Below are positions 34,474 through 42,871 of a stretch of 64,000 nucleotides of DNA, piece after piece. Each line of letters opens with the position of its first letter. Positions within the stretch are counted from its first letter, which is position 1. This DNA comes from Actinoplanes sp. NBC_00393. GTDB lineage: Bacteria > Actinomycetota > Actinomycetes > Mycobacteriales > Micromonosporaceae. The translations under genes and the position numbers were made by a program. A model generated the notes under the pieces. It searched no databases and was not told the origin of the DNA. It was given only the letters and a program-made list of their open reading frames with translations. The stretch covers positions 3,190,501 to 3,254,500 of the forward strand of contig NZ_CP107942.1 in the NCBI RefSeq assembly GCF_036053395.1, in the 5' to 3' direction.

Positions 34474-34670
34474 TAACCTCGGCTCCGGCAAGCCGGGCGG
34501 CCACGGACCCGAGAATTGCGCAGGCCACACCGATTGCCGGGGCCAGCCACCACGGCCTTCGACTGTCTCCGGTCACATAACGGCTCGCCGAGCCGGCCAC
34601 GGCTCCGGCCGTGACGGCGGTGACAAAGCTGATCAGATCCATCGGTGTCCCCCGAGATCTCGGCGTCCGG

Positions 34671-34973
34671 CTATCGTTCGCCGCGACCTGTGGTGAGGCA
34701 GTTGCAGACGTCGGTAACGCCCGGCACCTGCCAGACAAGGTGATGCAGGCGAGTGCGCAGTGCGGCGGCAGGGACGGCGCCTTCCAGGATGACGACCCGG
34801 TTCTGCACCTCCACCACGATGCGGTACGCGGTTCCGGTGAGGTTCTCTCGCAGTTTCGCTGCCACGCGCATCGCCAATTCCTCGTCAGCGGCGAGAGGCG
34901 GAGCGGGTCGCTGGAACGCCCAGTGCGTCGGGATTCCGTTGAAGAAGAAGTCCGACGGGAAGTACGGATACAT
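34671..34973 (-). CDS. BON-domain protein 1
   Basis: 100 residues from ATG 34973 with GGAGG before it. N-terminal 40 residues are Tyr/Phe/Pro-rich (MYPYFPSDFFFNG); the rest is one BON domain (LAMRVAAKLRENL, IVVEVQNRVVILEGAVPAAALRTRLHHLVWQVPGVTDVCNCL). It has no signal peptide, so it is probably cytoplasmic. The same VQNRVVI core occurs in two other genes here. A weak GTCA-like pair lies about 62 bp upstream. Confidence 0.8.
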   Translation of the reverse strand: MYPYFPSDFFFNGIPTHWAFQRPAPPLAADEELAMRVAAKLRENLTGTAYRIVVEVQNRVVILEGAVPAAALRTRLHHLVWQVPGVTDVCNCLTTGRGER

Positions 34974-35023
34974 GCGGGGGCCTCCGGGGTGGTGTTGCGG
35001 TTCAACGTCTTGGTCGGACTGCT

Positions 35024-36658
35024 CTACTTCGTGGTGACGGTCAAACGACGCCCAACGTGACGAGCCGCAGGACGCTCTTGCTGTCCTGTCCGGCCGCACG
35101 GTGCCACCGAGGAACGGGTGGGTGACCGTGCCGTCGTCGAGCAGGTCCTCGGCGGCGGCGGTGGCCGCCGGTACTGCGAAGCCGATCGGCACCGCGCCGG
35201 TGGGCGGCGGCAGGTAGGCGTCGTTGATGCCGACAACGCGGCCTGCGGCGTGGTCGAGCGCACCGCCGGAGTTCCCCGGGGGGATCGGCGCGTCGGCCTG
35301 GATGAGATCCACCAGCGGACGGCCCCGGCTCGCTGAGCCGGGGATCTCACGTCCGACACCGGAAACGGCCGTCGATGAGGATCCTTCGCGTGTTTGGCAT
35401 GCTCGGCCCCTGCCCCGGGGTCATCCGTGACTCTCGCCGGCGTCGGGCGGGCCGGTGCACTTCTCTCCCCCGCCTCGTGTCCGGGGGTCGCCGGCCGTAC
35501 ATCGGTTCGCGCCCGGCACGGGAACAGCCGGGACAATCCCGTTCGGCGCAGCATGTCGGCTACCGGCGGTGCGGCGTTGACCACACAGATCCGCGTGCCG
35601 CTGTGCCCGCCGGCACGATAGGCGTCCAGCAGAGCCCTGGCCACACCGCCGTCCGCACTCGACATCCGGCGCAGATCGATCACCAAGGTCCGCGCCCCGA
35701 CACCGACGACCGCGTCGACCAGACACCGGCGCAGCTCCGCCATGTTGGGCCGGTCCACCGTGCCGACGACGCCGGCGACCACACAGTCACGCTCGACCGC
35801 GTAGGTGCGCACCCGAACATCGCCGCCCGACGCCCGGCCCGGCCCGCACAGATCGCGGCGCAGCCCGTCGAGACCCGAGCTGAGCAGACGGCACACGGTC
35901 ATCTGCGACGTACCCATCGCTGCCGCGATCTGCGCCTGGCTCCAGCCGCCGAAGAAATACCTGTCGACCACCCATTTCTGTCGCGGCGGCAGCTGCTGCA
36001 CCAGGGCGCGTACCGTGAGCCGGTCGTCGGCGCTCTCCAGCGCCGGATCCACGGTGCCCAGCGGATCCTGTCGCTGGAGGCCATCCCCCTCGCCGCAGGG
36101 CTGGTTCAGTGAATCGGCCCGGTACGCCGAGAAGCTGGCAGCCGTCGCATCGACCTGCTCCCTCGCCACGCCGAGCTCAGCGGCGACCTCCGCGGCCGAC
36201 GGGTACCGGCCCAGACGCTGCGTGAGCTGCGCGCGGGTCCGCGTGACCTGGAGCGCCAGGTCACGCTGTGGCCGGGGCATGTGCACGCTCCATACACGAT
36301 CACGGAAATGCCGTTTGATCTCTCCGGTGATCGTCGGTGTCGCATAGGCGGTGAATCGGTGGCCGCGGTCGGGGTCGTATCCGCCGATCGCTTTGACCAG
36401 CGCGTACGCTGCCACCTGACGCAGATCCTCGAGCATCTCGCCGCGTTGCTGGAAACCGCGGGCCAGGCGGTACGCCAATGGCAGGCCGAGCCGCACGGCT
36501 GCGTCCCCCAGCCGACGCCGTTCCACGGTGGTGCACCGGGGGTCACGCAACCGCCCCACCAGATCCGTGATGACTTCGTCTCGCCCGGCGACGTCGACGA
36601 CCTCGATCGGTCGCGCCGCCGATTCCACGCTGTCCGGCCGGATGAAGCTCATAGACAT
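35024..36658 (-). CDS. SigB/F/G-type sigma factor fused to a STAS domain
   Basis: The ATG at 36658 follows GGGAGAA; the frame has 544 codons. Residues 45-270 are a sigma-70 of the SigB/SigF class: region 2 (MLEDLRQVAAYALVKAIGGYD, FTAYATPTITGEIKRHFRDR), region 3, and region 4 (LPPRQKWVVDRYFFGGWSQAQIAAAMGTSQMTVCRLL). Residues 283-382 form a STAS domain (VIDLRRMSSADGGVARALLDAY) whose phospho-loop has no Ser. Beyond about 425 the tail reads an htrA relic in the wrong frame and should be non-native. The fusion joins a sigma factor with the kind of domain that normally titrates its anti-sigma factor. No anti-sigma kinase gene is in the window. Confidence 0.85.
   Translation of the reverse strand: MSMSFIRPDSVESAARPIEVVDVAGRDEVITDLVGRLRDPRCTTVERRRLGDAAVRLGLPLAYRLARGFQQRGEMLEDLRQVAAYALVKAIGGYDPDRGHRFTAYATPTITGEIKRHFRDRVWSVHMPRPQRDLALQVTRTRAQLTQRLGRYPSAAEVAAELGVAREQVDATAASFSAYRADSLNQPCGEGDGLQRQDPLGTVDPALESADDRLTVRALVQQLPPRQKWVVDRYFFGGWSQAQIAAAMGTSQMTVCRLLSSGLDGLRRDLCGPGRASGGDVRVRTYAVERDCVVAGVVGTVDRPNMAELRRCLVDAVVGVGARTLVIDLRRMSSADGGVARALLDAYRAGGHSGTRICVVNAAPPVADMLRRTGLSRLFPCRARTDVRPATPGHEAGERSAPARPTPARVTDDPGAGAEHAKHAKDPHRRPFPVSDVRSPAQRAGAVRWWISSRPTRRSPRGTPAVRSTTPQAALSASTTPTCRRPPARCRSASQYRRPPPPPRTCSTTARSPTRSSVAPCGRTGQQERPAARHVGRRLTVTTK
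35090..35378 (-). pseudogene. HtrA-type serine protease internal fragment
   Basis: In a frame different from the sigma ORF, the sequence reads VSGVGREIPGS ... LVDLIQADAPIPPGNSGGAL and on to GTVTHPFLGG, the part of HtrA around the catalytic Ser (GNSGG) up to the PDZ border. The His and Asp regions and the whole PDZ domain are absent. It abuts or overlaps the sigma-STAS gene 3' end, so a deletion probably joined the two. Confidence 0.75.
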
Positions 36659-37231
36659 GTTCTTCTCCCAGGTCGTGGCGACAGTTTCGGGTGTGTGCGC
36701 ACCCGGGCCGTCCCGCAGTAGCCGGCCGCGGCTTGGCGCCCGGACGTTGCATGAGGCGTTTCCGCCGTCTGGCTCGGAAAACGCAAGCCGATAACCTGTG
36801 ATCGAATTGCCAAGAATGTGATCGGGCCGTCATCCCGGCGTCGCGAGCCTTGTGCGTCACCGCCCCGACCGCGAACTTGATCCGGGCATGGTCTCCATCC
36901 GGATCCACGCCGGTCGCAAAGCCTTGATCGCCGACAAGATCTGGTCCCACGACCGGTAGAACCGGATCATCGGCTTCGCGCGACGTGCCGTGCCGCAGCC
37001 CGTGCATGGCGCCGCGCCGGACGCACAGACGTCGCCGACGAGCAGGGTGACGCCAGCGTCTGTCCCTGGCGACCCCGCATGGTCGAGATCCGCGGCACCG
37101 CCGAACGCCGCGAAGGCCCTCAGGACCTCGGAGCCCATTCAGCCCCGAAGTCATCCGCATCCACTCTGACAAGGTCCACAGCCACCTGGCTGGACTGAGC
37201 CGTCATCGACAACACCGGAACCTAGGAGGAC
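36659..37231. other. Gap upstream of the sigma gene
   Basis: Apart from the sigma ribosome site and the PPOX-like relic listed separately, I see no gene in this 573-bp stretch. Confidence 0.5.
37028..37200 (+). pseudogene. PPOX/F420-dependent flavin-fold protein remnant
   Basis: One frame reads CPWRPRMVEIRGTAER, matching the PWRPRGVEIRG signature of PPOX-class F420-dependent proteins; a frameshift near 37138 then gives FSPEVIRIHSDKV, matching the family end (IRIHPRRV). The N-terminal half is gone. A short, decayed gene. Confidence 0.5.
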
Positions 37232-37441
37232 TCATCGGTGCAGATGACTCAGCGGCTTCGGATCCCGGTGCCGTCGTGGTGCGCTGCTACGGCGATCGGA
37301 AACAGCCCCCTGCGCGAACATGACCAGCGGGATGATCACCGCAGCAAAGCCGAGAAGGATGATCAGGCCTTCGCGGTACACGGCTCCTGCAGCAGCGACG
37401 ATCACACCAGCGATCGCCAGGCAGGTAAGAAGCGTTCGCAT
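37232..37441 (-). CDS. Small membrane protein, 69 residues
   Basis: ATG after AGGAG. Two helices (LLTCLAIAGVIVAAAGAVY and GLIILLGFAAVIIPLVMFAQG) precede a basic, His/Arg-rich tail. No family recognised. A GTCA box lies 71 bp upstream, which ties it to the regulon. Confidence 0.7.
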   Translation of the reverse strand: MRTLLTCLAIAGVIVAAAGAVYREGLIILLGFAAVIIPLVMFAQGAVSDRRSSAPRRHRDPKPLSHLHR

Positions 37442-37511
37442 GCTTTTCTCCTCTCGTCAGCGCCAGATGTCCAGACTGGTGGCCCGTCGTGGTGGTTGGT
37501 GCACAGTCGCC

Positions 37512-37526
37512 TGACAGCTGCATGAC
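37512..37526 (-). promoter_or_regulatory. GTCA direct repeat before the 69-residue membrane gene
   Basis: On the minus strand GTCATGCAGCTGTCAGGC, 71 bp before the ATG at 37441. Confidence 0.7.
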
Positions 37527-37729
37527 AACCTTCGAACCTGCGGCCCGACGGACCGGTCGGCTGGGGCACCGCCTCGTTCAAGGCACTCGAGCGCAGGTCG
37601 ACGGTTCGTGCCAGTCTCGTGGCTCGTCCGCCTCAGGTCGATCGGCGCGGTGGGATATTGCATTTCCGGTGCATTAAAACCGCCCGAAGCCACTGCTTCA
37701 TAGGACTCCCGTTGCCGGAAAATGGCCGA

Positions 37730-38029
37730 TCACGAGCGTCCCGGCGGAACGACAGTCAGCCGATTGCAGACATCCGCGACGCCGGGAACCTCCCAGGCTC
37801 GCTGACGCATCACCTTGCGCGCTTGCACCGAGGCGACCTCGCCCAACAGGATCACGACGCGGTTCTGCACTTGCACCCGGATGTACGCACCCCTGATGTG
37901 AGGATCGCCGAAAACCGAGGCCGCGAACAGTTCCGCAATCATGTCGTCAGTCGACATGCCCATCGAGCAGTCCTGCAGATCCGCTTCGGATTCCTGCCAA
38001 TCTCCTTCGCCCTCGGGGAATGGGTACAT
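37730..38029 (-). CDS. BON-domain protein 2
   Basis: 99 residues from ATG after GGAGGACC. An acidic N-terminus (MYPFPEGEGDWQESEADLQD) is followed by one BON domain (DMIAELFAASVF, IRVQVQNRVVILLGEVASVQARKVMRQRAWEVPGVADVCNRL). Paralogous to 34671 and 51939. No export signal. It has a GTCA box 83 bp upstream. Confidence 0.82.
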   Translation of the reverse strand: MYPFPEGEGDWQESEADLQDCSMGMSTDDMIAELFAASVFGDPHIRGAYIRVQVQNRVVILLGEVASVQARKVMRQRAWEVPGVADVCNRLTVVPPGRS

Positions 38030-38111
38030 GAAGGTCCTCCGCTGATTGCTCGCACCGAAACTGCAAGGTCACAGCATCGCTGGGCCACGTAGCGGCCGCT
38101 CCGCGGCGCCA

Positions 38112-38126
38112 TGACAGTCTCGTGAC
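38112..38126 (-). promoter_or_regulatory. GTCA direct repeat before BON gene 2
   Basis: On the minus strand GTCACGAGACTGTCATGG, 83 bp before the ATG; it lies 8 bp outside the stop of the hybrid kinase gene. Confidence 0.7.
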
Positions 38127-38133
38127 GATCGGC

Positions 38134-40461
38134 TCAGCCGACGCGCTGCAACTCGTGGGAGAGGTCCTCCATCAGATCCGCCACCTCGCGAGCATGATCA
38201 TGCAGAGCACGCAGTCCGGCCGGGTGGGTGTCCGAGCGCCGCGCGCGATCCTCCAGATCCGCGCACAGGTTGGCGAAGCCGTTCGCACCCAGGGTCGCCG
38301 AGGAACCTTTCAGACTGTGTGCCAGCCGCGCCATGCTCGAGGTGTCCCCTGCCGCCGCAGCCAGTTCCAGCCGGTCCAGCGTGTCCGGCAGCCGTTCGGC
38401 GAAGTTGTGCAGGATGTCAGCAACCCGGTGCCGGTCGCCTGACTCGGCCGCCATACGCCCCACTCGTTCCCGGATGTTCTGCTCCTCGCTGAGCCCCGTC
38501 CCCTGCGACTGCACGGCACTGACCGCCGCATGGACGTCGGCGTGACCGGCCGCGTTCGCGAGCACGGCGTCCAGTTCTGCCTCGCGGATGGGCTTGGCGA
38601 GGAAACCGTCCATGCCGGCACGCCGAGTCGCGTTGCGGTCGTCGACCATCGCGTTCGCGGTCAATGCGACGATCCGAGGAGGACCGTGCGGCGGCGGGTC
38701 GGCGCGGATACGTTCGGTGGCGGCGAGCCCGTCGAGCACCGGCATCTGTACGTCCATGAGCACCAGGTCGAACCGGGTACGCCGGATGGCTGCCACCGCC
38801 TCGGCGCCATCGTTCGCCAACTCCACCCGGTGGCCGCGCTGTTCCAGCAACAGCTGCGCCACCCGCTGGTTGACGGGGTTGTCCTCGGCGACCAGCACGT
38901 ACAGCCGACGTCCGAGCGGCGACACGGGATGGGGGTCGGCAGCGGGCATCGGTGTACCCGGCTCGGCCCTGCCCAGGCGGAGCGTGACCGTGAAGGTGGA
39001 GCCTTGGCCGGGGGTGCTGTCGACGCAGATACCTCCGTTCATCGCTTCGGCGAGGCGTTGGCTGATCACCAGGCCGAGGCCACTTCCCTCGTAGCTGCGC
39101 GCTACCGAGGTGTCGGCCTGGCTGAAAGGCAGGAACAGCCGGTCCAGCCGGTCCGGCGGAATGCCGATACCGGTGTCGCGGACAGCGAGGCGAACGGCGA
39201 CGCGCCCGGTTTCGGTGGGCTGTTCGGGCTCCACCGAGATCGTCACCGTGACGCTTCCGTGCTCGGTGAATTTCACGGCGTTGCCGATCAGATTGACCAG
39301 GACCTGCCGAATGCGGCTCTGATCTCCGATGACGACGGGTGGGCAGTCGGTGGAGAGATGGCTCGACAGTCGCAGTCCTTTGGCGTCTGCGGTCAGCGAC
39401 ACCAGGTTGATCGCCTGCTGGACGCAGGAGCCCAGGGAGAAGGGCCGCTCCTCCAGCGTCAGCTCACCCGCCTCGATCTTGGAGAAGTCCAGTACGTCGT
39501 TGATGATGACCAGCAGCGACTCGCCACTGGCCCGCACGGTCTCGACCAGTTCACGCTGGCGCGGGTCCAGTTCGGTCTCGGACAGCAGGCCGGTCATGCC
39601 GATCACAGCGTTCATCGGGGTGCGGATCTCGTGGCTCATGGTGGCCAGGAAAGCCGACTTGGCAGCGGCGGCGGCCATGGCCTCGTCGCGGGCGGACACC
39701 ATGGCTGTCATCGAGGCGTTCACCGCGCGGGCCATCTGAGCCAGTTCGCGCGGCCCGGCGACTTGTGTGCGGCGGCTGAGGTCACCGTCGATCACCCGTT
39801 GCGCGGCAGCAGTGACTGCCTGGGCCGGCGCGGTGATCCGCCGGCTGATCCAGCGGCCGCAGACGGCCACCAGCGCTGCTGTGGCCAGTGAGACCCAGAG
39901 AATCAGTTGCCGGGTTCGGTGCGCGCTCGCTTCGCTGCGGCGAAGCAATTCGGCCAGGTGCTGTTCTTCCCCGGCGTGCATCAAGCTGACGAGCTCGCGA
40001 ACATCGGTCATGTCCGAGTCGACGCGTTCCGGCGTCTGCTCGGCGCTCGCCGCCTCGAAAGCGGCGAGGCGGGTCTCGAGCAGCGGCTGCAGCCGGTCGA
40101 GCAGACGCTGGTGGTCGGGATCCTCGCGGGCGGTCCTGCGCACCGTCGAGACCCGGTTGCGAACCGTGGAGCACGAGTTCCGTACCGCTTGGGCCCAGGT
40201 CGGGCTGCCGGCCTTGGCATAGCCGCGAGCGGCGCGGTCCAATCCGTTGACGGCGTCGCCGAGCCGGCCGATCTCGCTCAACAGAAGGTGCGAGTGCTGC
40301 AGCGGCACCTGGCTGCGCATGAGGGCGCCGATCTGCAGCCACGCGCTGGTGCCGATGACGGCGAGCGAGATCAGCGCCAGCAGGAACCCGGCGGCGAGGG
40401 TCCGGCCGACGGTCCACCAGGAAAGGCTCCCATCGGTGATCCGACCACCGCGATCACCCAC
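38134..40461 (-). CDS. Hybrid sensor kinase with receiver and HPt domains
   Basis: 775 residues from a GTG. Order: helix 1 (18-45), CHASE3-like outer domain, helix 2 (185-203), HAMP, HisKA with His277 ([15 protein letters not shown]), full HATPase (N-box [21 protein letters not shown]), receiver with Asp570 ([13 protein letters not shown]) and C-terminal HPt with His715 ([14 protein letters not shown]). It contains all steps of an ArcB/BarA-like phosphorelay; the divergent receiver-only gene at 40494 is the likely last acceptor. The signal is unknown. Confidence 0.92.
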   Translation of the reverse strand: MGDRGGRITDGSLSWWTVGRTLAAGFLLALISLAVIGTSAWLQIGALMRSQVPLQHSHLLLSEIGRLGDAVNGLDRAARGYAKAGSPTWAQAVRNSCSTVRNRVSTVRRTAREDPDHQRLLDRLQPLLETRLAAFEAASAEQTPERVDSDMTDVRELVSLMHAGEEQHLAELLRRSEASAHRTRQLILWVSLATAALVAVCGRWISRRITAPAQAVTAAAQRVIDGDLSRRTQVAGPRELAQMARAVNASMTAMVSARDEAMAAAAAKSAFLATMSHEIRTPMNAVIGMTGLLSETELDPRQRELVETVRASGESLLVIINDVLDFSKIEAGELTLEERPFSLGSCVQQAINLVSLTADAKGLRLSSHLSTDCPPVVIGDQSRIRQVLVNLIGNAVKFTEHGSVTVTISVEPEQPTETGRVAVRLAVRDTGIGIPPDRLDRLFLPFSQADTSVARSYEGSGLGLVISQRLAEAMNGGICVDSTPGQGSTFTVTLRLGRAEPGTPMPAADPHPVSPLGRRLYVLVAEDNPVNQRVAQLLLEQRGHRVELANDGAEAVAAIRRTRFDLVLMDVQMPVLDGLAATERIRADPPPHGPPRIVALTANAMVDDRNATRRAGMDGFLAKPIREAELDAVLANAAGHADVHAAVSAVQSQGTGLSEEQNIRERVGRMAAESGDRHRVADILHNFAERLPDTLDRLELAAAAGDTSSMARLAHSLKGSSATLGANGFANLCADLEDRARRSDTHPAGLRALHDHAREVADLMEDLSHELQRVG

Positions 40462-40493
40462 GGGTACTACTCTAGGTAGCGATCGAGGAGGGC

Positions 40494-40871
40494 GTGGTGA
40501 CTTCTGTCCTGGTGGTGGACGACGATCCGACGATGTTGGAGATCGTCGCGACGGTGCTGCGTTCCGGTGGCATCGACGTCTCCACCAGCAGCACCGGGAT
40601 CGACGGCCTGCGCGCGGCTCACGAACATCCGCCCGACTGCGCGGTACTCGACGTCACCATGCCCGACATGACCGGGTTGGAAGTGTGCCGCGCGTTACGC
40701 GACGACGCCGAGACCGCCGACATCCCGATCATCCTGCTGACCGGTCGTGGCCAGTGGCTGGATGTGGCTTCGGGATTCGACGCGGGCGCCGACGACTATC
40801 TGGTCAAGCCGTTCACCGCTCAGGAGCTGCTGACGCGCGTGGACGCGTTGACGGCGTCCGGTCAAGGCTGA
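40494..40871 (+). CDS. Single-domain response regulator
   Basis: 125 residues from GTG after GAGGAGGGC (a second GTG directly follows). Receiver only: DDD at 9-11, Asp53 ([11 protein letters not shown]), Lys105 (YLVKPF). It lies back to back with the hybrid kinase (32-bp gap) and overlaps the next kinase by 10 bp tail to tail. It may carry phosphate from the HPt domain to another protein, or bind a target such as the second kinase. Confidence 0.88.
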   Translation: MVTSVLVVDDDPTMLEIVATVLRSGGIDVSTSSTGIDGLRAAHEHPPDCAVLDVTMPDMTGLEVCRALRDDAETADIPIILLTGRGQWLDVASGFDAGADDYLVKPFTAQELLTRVDALTASGQG

Positions 40872-41911
40872 CTCGGGCCGCCACGAGGCAGCCGGACCAC
40901 GAGGTAAGGCGTACCGGTCACGGTTTCCACGCCGACGGTGCCGCCGTGCCGTCCCACGACGGCGCGGGCGAGCATCAAGGCGGTGGCGTTGCCGCCGGAA
41001 TCGGCGGCGGTGAAGAGGCGGTCGGTCGCCTGTTGCGGGGGCAGTTTCAGCGCGATCCGCCATCGGTCGTCGAGCAGTTCGGCGGCGATCTCATCGGCGC
41101 TTCCGCCTACGGCTCGGACTGCCGCGATCAGTCGGTTGAAGACCTCGCCCAGCCGGGCCCGGTCTCCGACGGCGATCGGCGCGGACGCCTGCGCTCGCAC
41201 CGTGGCCCCATGGGCGGCGGCCACCTCAGCCAGCAGCGCGGGGACATCGAATTGCCGCTGTTCCATCGGCACGGCGCCGCTTTCGATCCCGCTGATGGCG
41301 GCGATCTGGGTGGTGATGTCGTTGATGCGGTGGAGACTGCGCGCGACCATCGGCAGCGCTTCGTCGAGCAGCGGGTCGCCGCTGCCTTCCGGCAGCAGAT
41401 CGACTATGCCCAAGGCGGAGGTCAGCGGCGTACGCAACTCGTGCAGCAGGGCGGAGACCAACTCGGTCTTGGTGGCCACCAGTTCCGCCAGGGCCCGGTT
41501 GTGCTGCCGCAGGCGGCCGCGCACCCGCACCTCGTTGGTGAGGTCGCGGGCGATCACCGCGAGCAGAGGCGGGTCGTCGGAGGGCAGAGCGTGCCAGCGA
41601 CCCTCGATCACCCGATCGCCGACCGTGCAGCGGTGCCGGCGGCCATAGCCGTCGTGCCGCGCGGCCCACAGGCTCGCGGCGGCACAGAACGGTTCGCGTT
41701 CGCTGAGCGTTGCGACCGGCTCGCCGACGAGGGTGTTCCAGGCCTGTTGTGCGCCGAAGAGCCCGAGGAAAGCACGGTTGACGGTGGCCACTACGCCGTC
41801 AGCGACGATGGCTATGCCAAGGTCGACCGCCTGAGTCAGCGCTTCGACGACCGGTGGCAGGGTGCCGGCCGGGGGTTGTCGTAATGCCTGTTCGGGTTGT
41901 TCCCTATCCAT
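40862..41911 (-). CDS. PAS-containing histidine kinase with degenerate ATPase domain
   Basis: I use the ATG at 41911 (349 residues); the frame extends further up without clear signals. A PAS-like domain (30-125) precedes HisKA with His157 (ALLHELRTPLTSALGIVDLL). The ATPase part is worn: the N-box reads VFNRLIAAVRAV, without the essential second Asn, and no DxGxG box is visible; only a weak ALMLARAVV end is left. It may be a pseudokinase, phosphatase or dimer partner. No membrane helix. It converges on the receiver gene with overlapping ends. Confidence 0.75.
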   Translation of the reverse strand: MDREQPEQALRQPPAGTLPPVVEALTQAVDLGIAIVADGVVATVNRAFLGLFGAQQAWNTLVGEPVATLSEREPFCAAASLWAARHDGYGRRHRCTVGDRVIEGRWHALPSDDPPLLAVIARDLTNEVRVRGRLRQHNRALAELVATKTELVSALLHELRTPLTSALGIVDLLPEGSGDPLLDEALPMVARSLHRINDITTQIAAISGIESGAVPMEQRQFDVPALLAEVAAAHGATVRAQASAPIAVGDRARLGEVFNRLIAAVRAVGGSADEIAAELLDDRWRIALKLPPQQATDRLFTAADSGGNATALMLARAVVGRHGGTVGVETVTGTPYLVVRLPRGGPSQP

Positions 41912-42091
41912 CAACGTCCACGATAACCGGGGCGAAACACCTGAATAACTCAAACTGCCGCGTATGCCGGAAGTCGCTGCACGTGTCAGCGCGCGCCACG
42001 CGCCGAATCCCCCGTCGATACTCAGCGTGGCAGGCGCCTGCACCTGCAGCGCCGAACTGACCAGGTCCGGCATCGCCCGGGAAGACAGGGC

Positions 42092-42161
42092 GACGCCGGC
42101 CGGGTGAATCGGCCGGCGTCACGCTGTCTCCCAGCCGCCGGGCAGGCCCGCCCGGCGGCTG
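42092..42161. terminator. Two tandem perfect hairpins
   Basis: GACGCCGGCCG (42092-42102)/CGGCCGGCGTC (42110-42120) and CAGCCGCCGGGC (42132-42143)/GCCCGGCGGCTG (42150-42161). They stand in the 477-bp gap between STAS gene E and the PAS kinase, probably ending the STAS transcript. The rest of the gap (41912-42388) shows no gene I can support. Confidence 0.6.
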
Positions 42162-42388
42162 GTCGTCGAGTTGATCAAGCAGCAGGGTACGCAGACGCAG
42201 CGAAAGACAACCGAAAGCGGAGAACGTACCGGCGCATCGGCGCTACTCCCGCGCTCAGACCGCAAATGAGGACCTTGAGGACCTCACGATCGTCCATGGC
42301 GTGGTACGGGCCAATCTGCCGCCCGCCGATCAGCGCTGGCAACGGGCTGCCCACCTTCGTGGCGGATGTCCTCGGCCGGGTCGTCCGG

Positions 42389-42709
42389 TCAGTGGGTGGA
42401 CACAGGTTGCGATGGCTCCTCGATGTCGAGGAGGCGGGCCACGCGGCCGTGACTGAGCATGTCCCGGACTCGCTCGTTCGGACCTCGCAGGATGAGACTG
42501 CCGTCCATGATCGTCATCCGCCGGTGTGCCCGCAACAGCATGGCGACGGCGGCCTCGTCGATGTGGTCCGTTGCTTGTAAGTCGACAATCAGGCGACCGG
42601 GACGCAACTCCGTCGCGTCGTCGACGAGTTGCTGCCAGCGGTGCACCGTGTGATCGGCCAGCGGCTCGGTCACCACGACGACCGCCTCGGGAATGATCGC
42701 GCTCCGCAT
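42389..42709 (-). CDS. STAS-domain protein E
   Basis: 106 residues from ATG 42709, GGAAGG nine bases before. Core: VVVTEPLADHTVHRWQQLVDDA, RLIVDLQATDHIDEAAVAMLLRAHRRM. The loop is IDEAA: Glu sits where the phosphorylated Ser normally is, so it could mimic the phosphorylated state. A GTCA box with one variant half is 76 bp upstream. Confidence 0.78.
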   Translation of the reverse strand: MRSAIIPEAVVVVTEPLADHTVHRWQQLVDDATELRPGRLIVDLQATDHIDEAAVAMLLRAHRRMTIMDGSLILRGPNERVRDMLSHGRVARLLDIEEPSQPVSTH

Positions 42710-42784
42710 CCGTGTCAACCTTCCGCCCGTATGTCCGTCGACGTCAGCTTCCACATCCGATCAGACGGAAACTCCACGGGCCCA

Positions 42785-42799
42785 TGACAGTTGCATCAC
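42785..42799 (-). promoter_or_regulatory. GTCA direct repeat before STAS gene E
   Basis: On the minus strand GTGATGCAACTGTCATGG, 76 bp before the ATG; one mismatch in the distal half. Confidence 0.6.
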
Positions 42800-42871
42800 A
42801 GCTGCCGCTTCATCGGCTCCGCCGTCCCGAATGGTCGTGGCGACAACAGGCACGGCTGACCCGGAGGATCA

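Larger units (their letters stand above)
33316..34642 (-). pseudogene. Small membrane protein paralogue 3, split by an IS
   Basis: The 5' part (34642 down to 34474) encodes MDLISFVTAVTAGAVAGSAS and on to LAGAEV, about 56 residues; the 3' part (33448 down to 33316) continues in frame with SGVTREFVVQLCFAGIGV and ends at TGA 33316-33318. Joining the parts and dropping one TA gives an unbroken protein of about 100 residues that aligns over its whole length with the genes at 16044 and 23448. The IS therefore killed it recently, leaving no further damage. It follows the BON gene by 28 bp. Confidence 0.88.

Noticed and set aside
35024..35400. Long C-terminal tail of the sigma-STAS protein as a new domain
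   Set aside because: The tail is Arg/Pro/Ser-rich and coincides with an HtrA fragment in another frame, so it is best explained as read-through of a relic.
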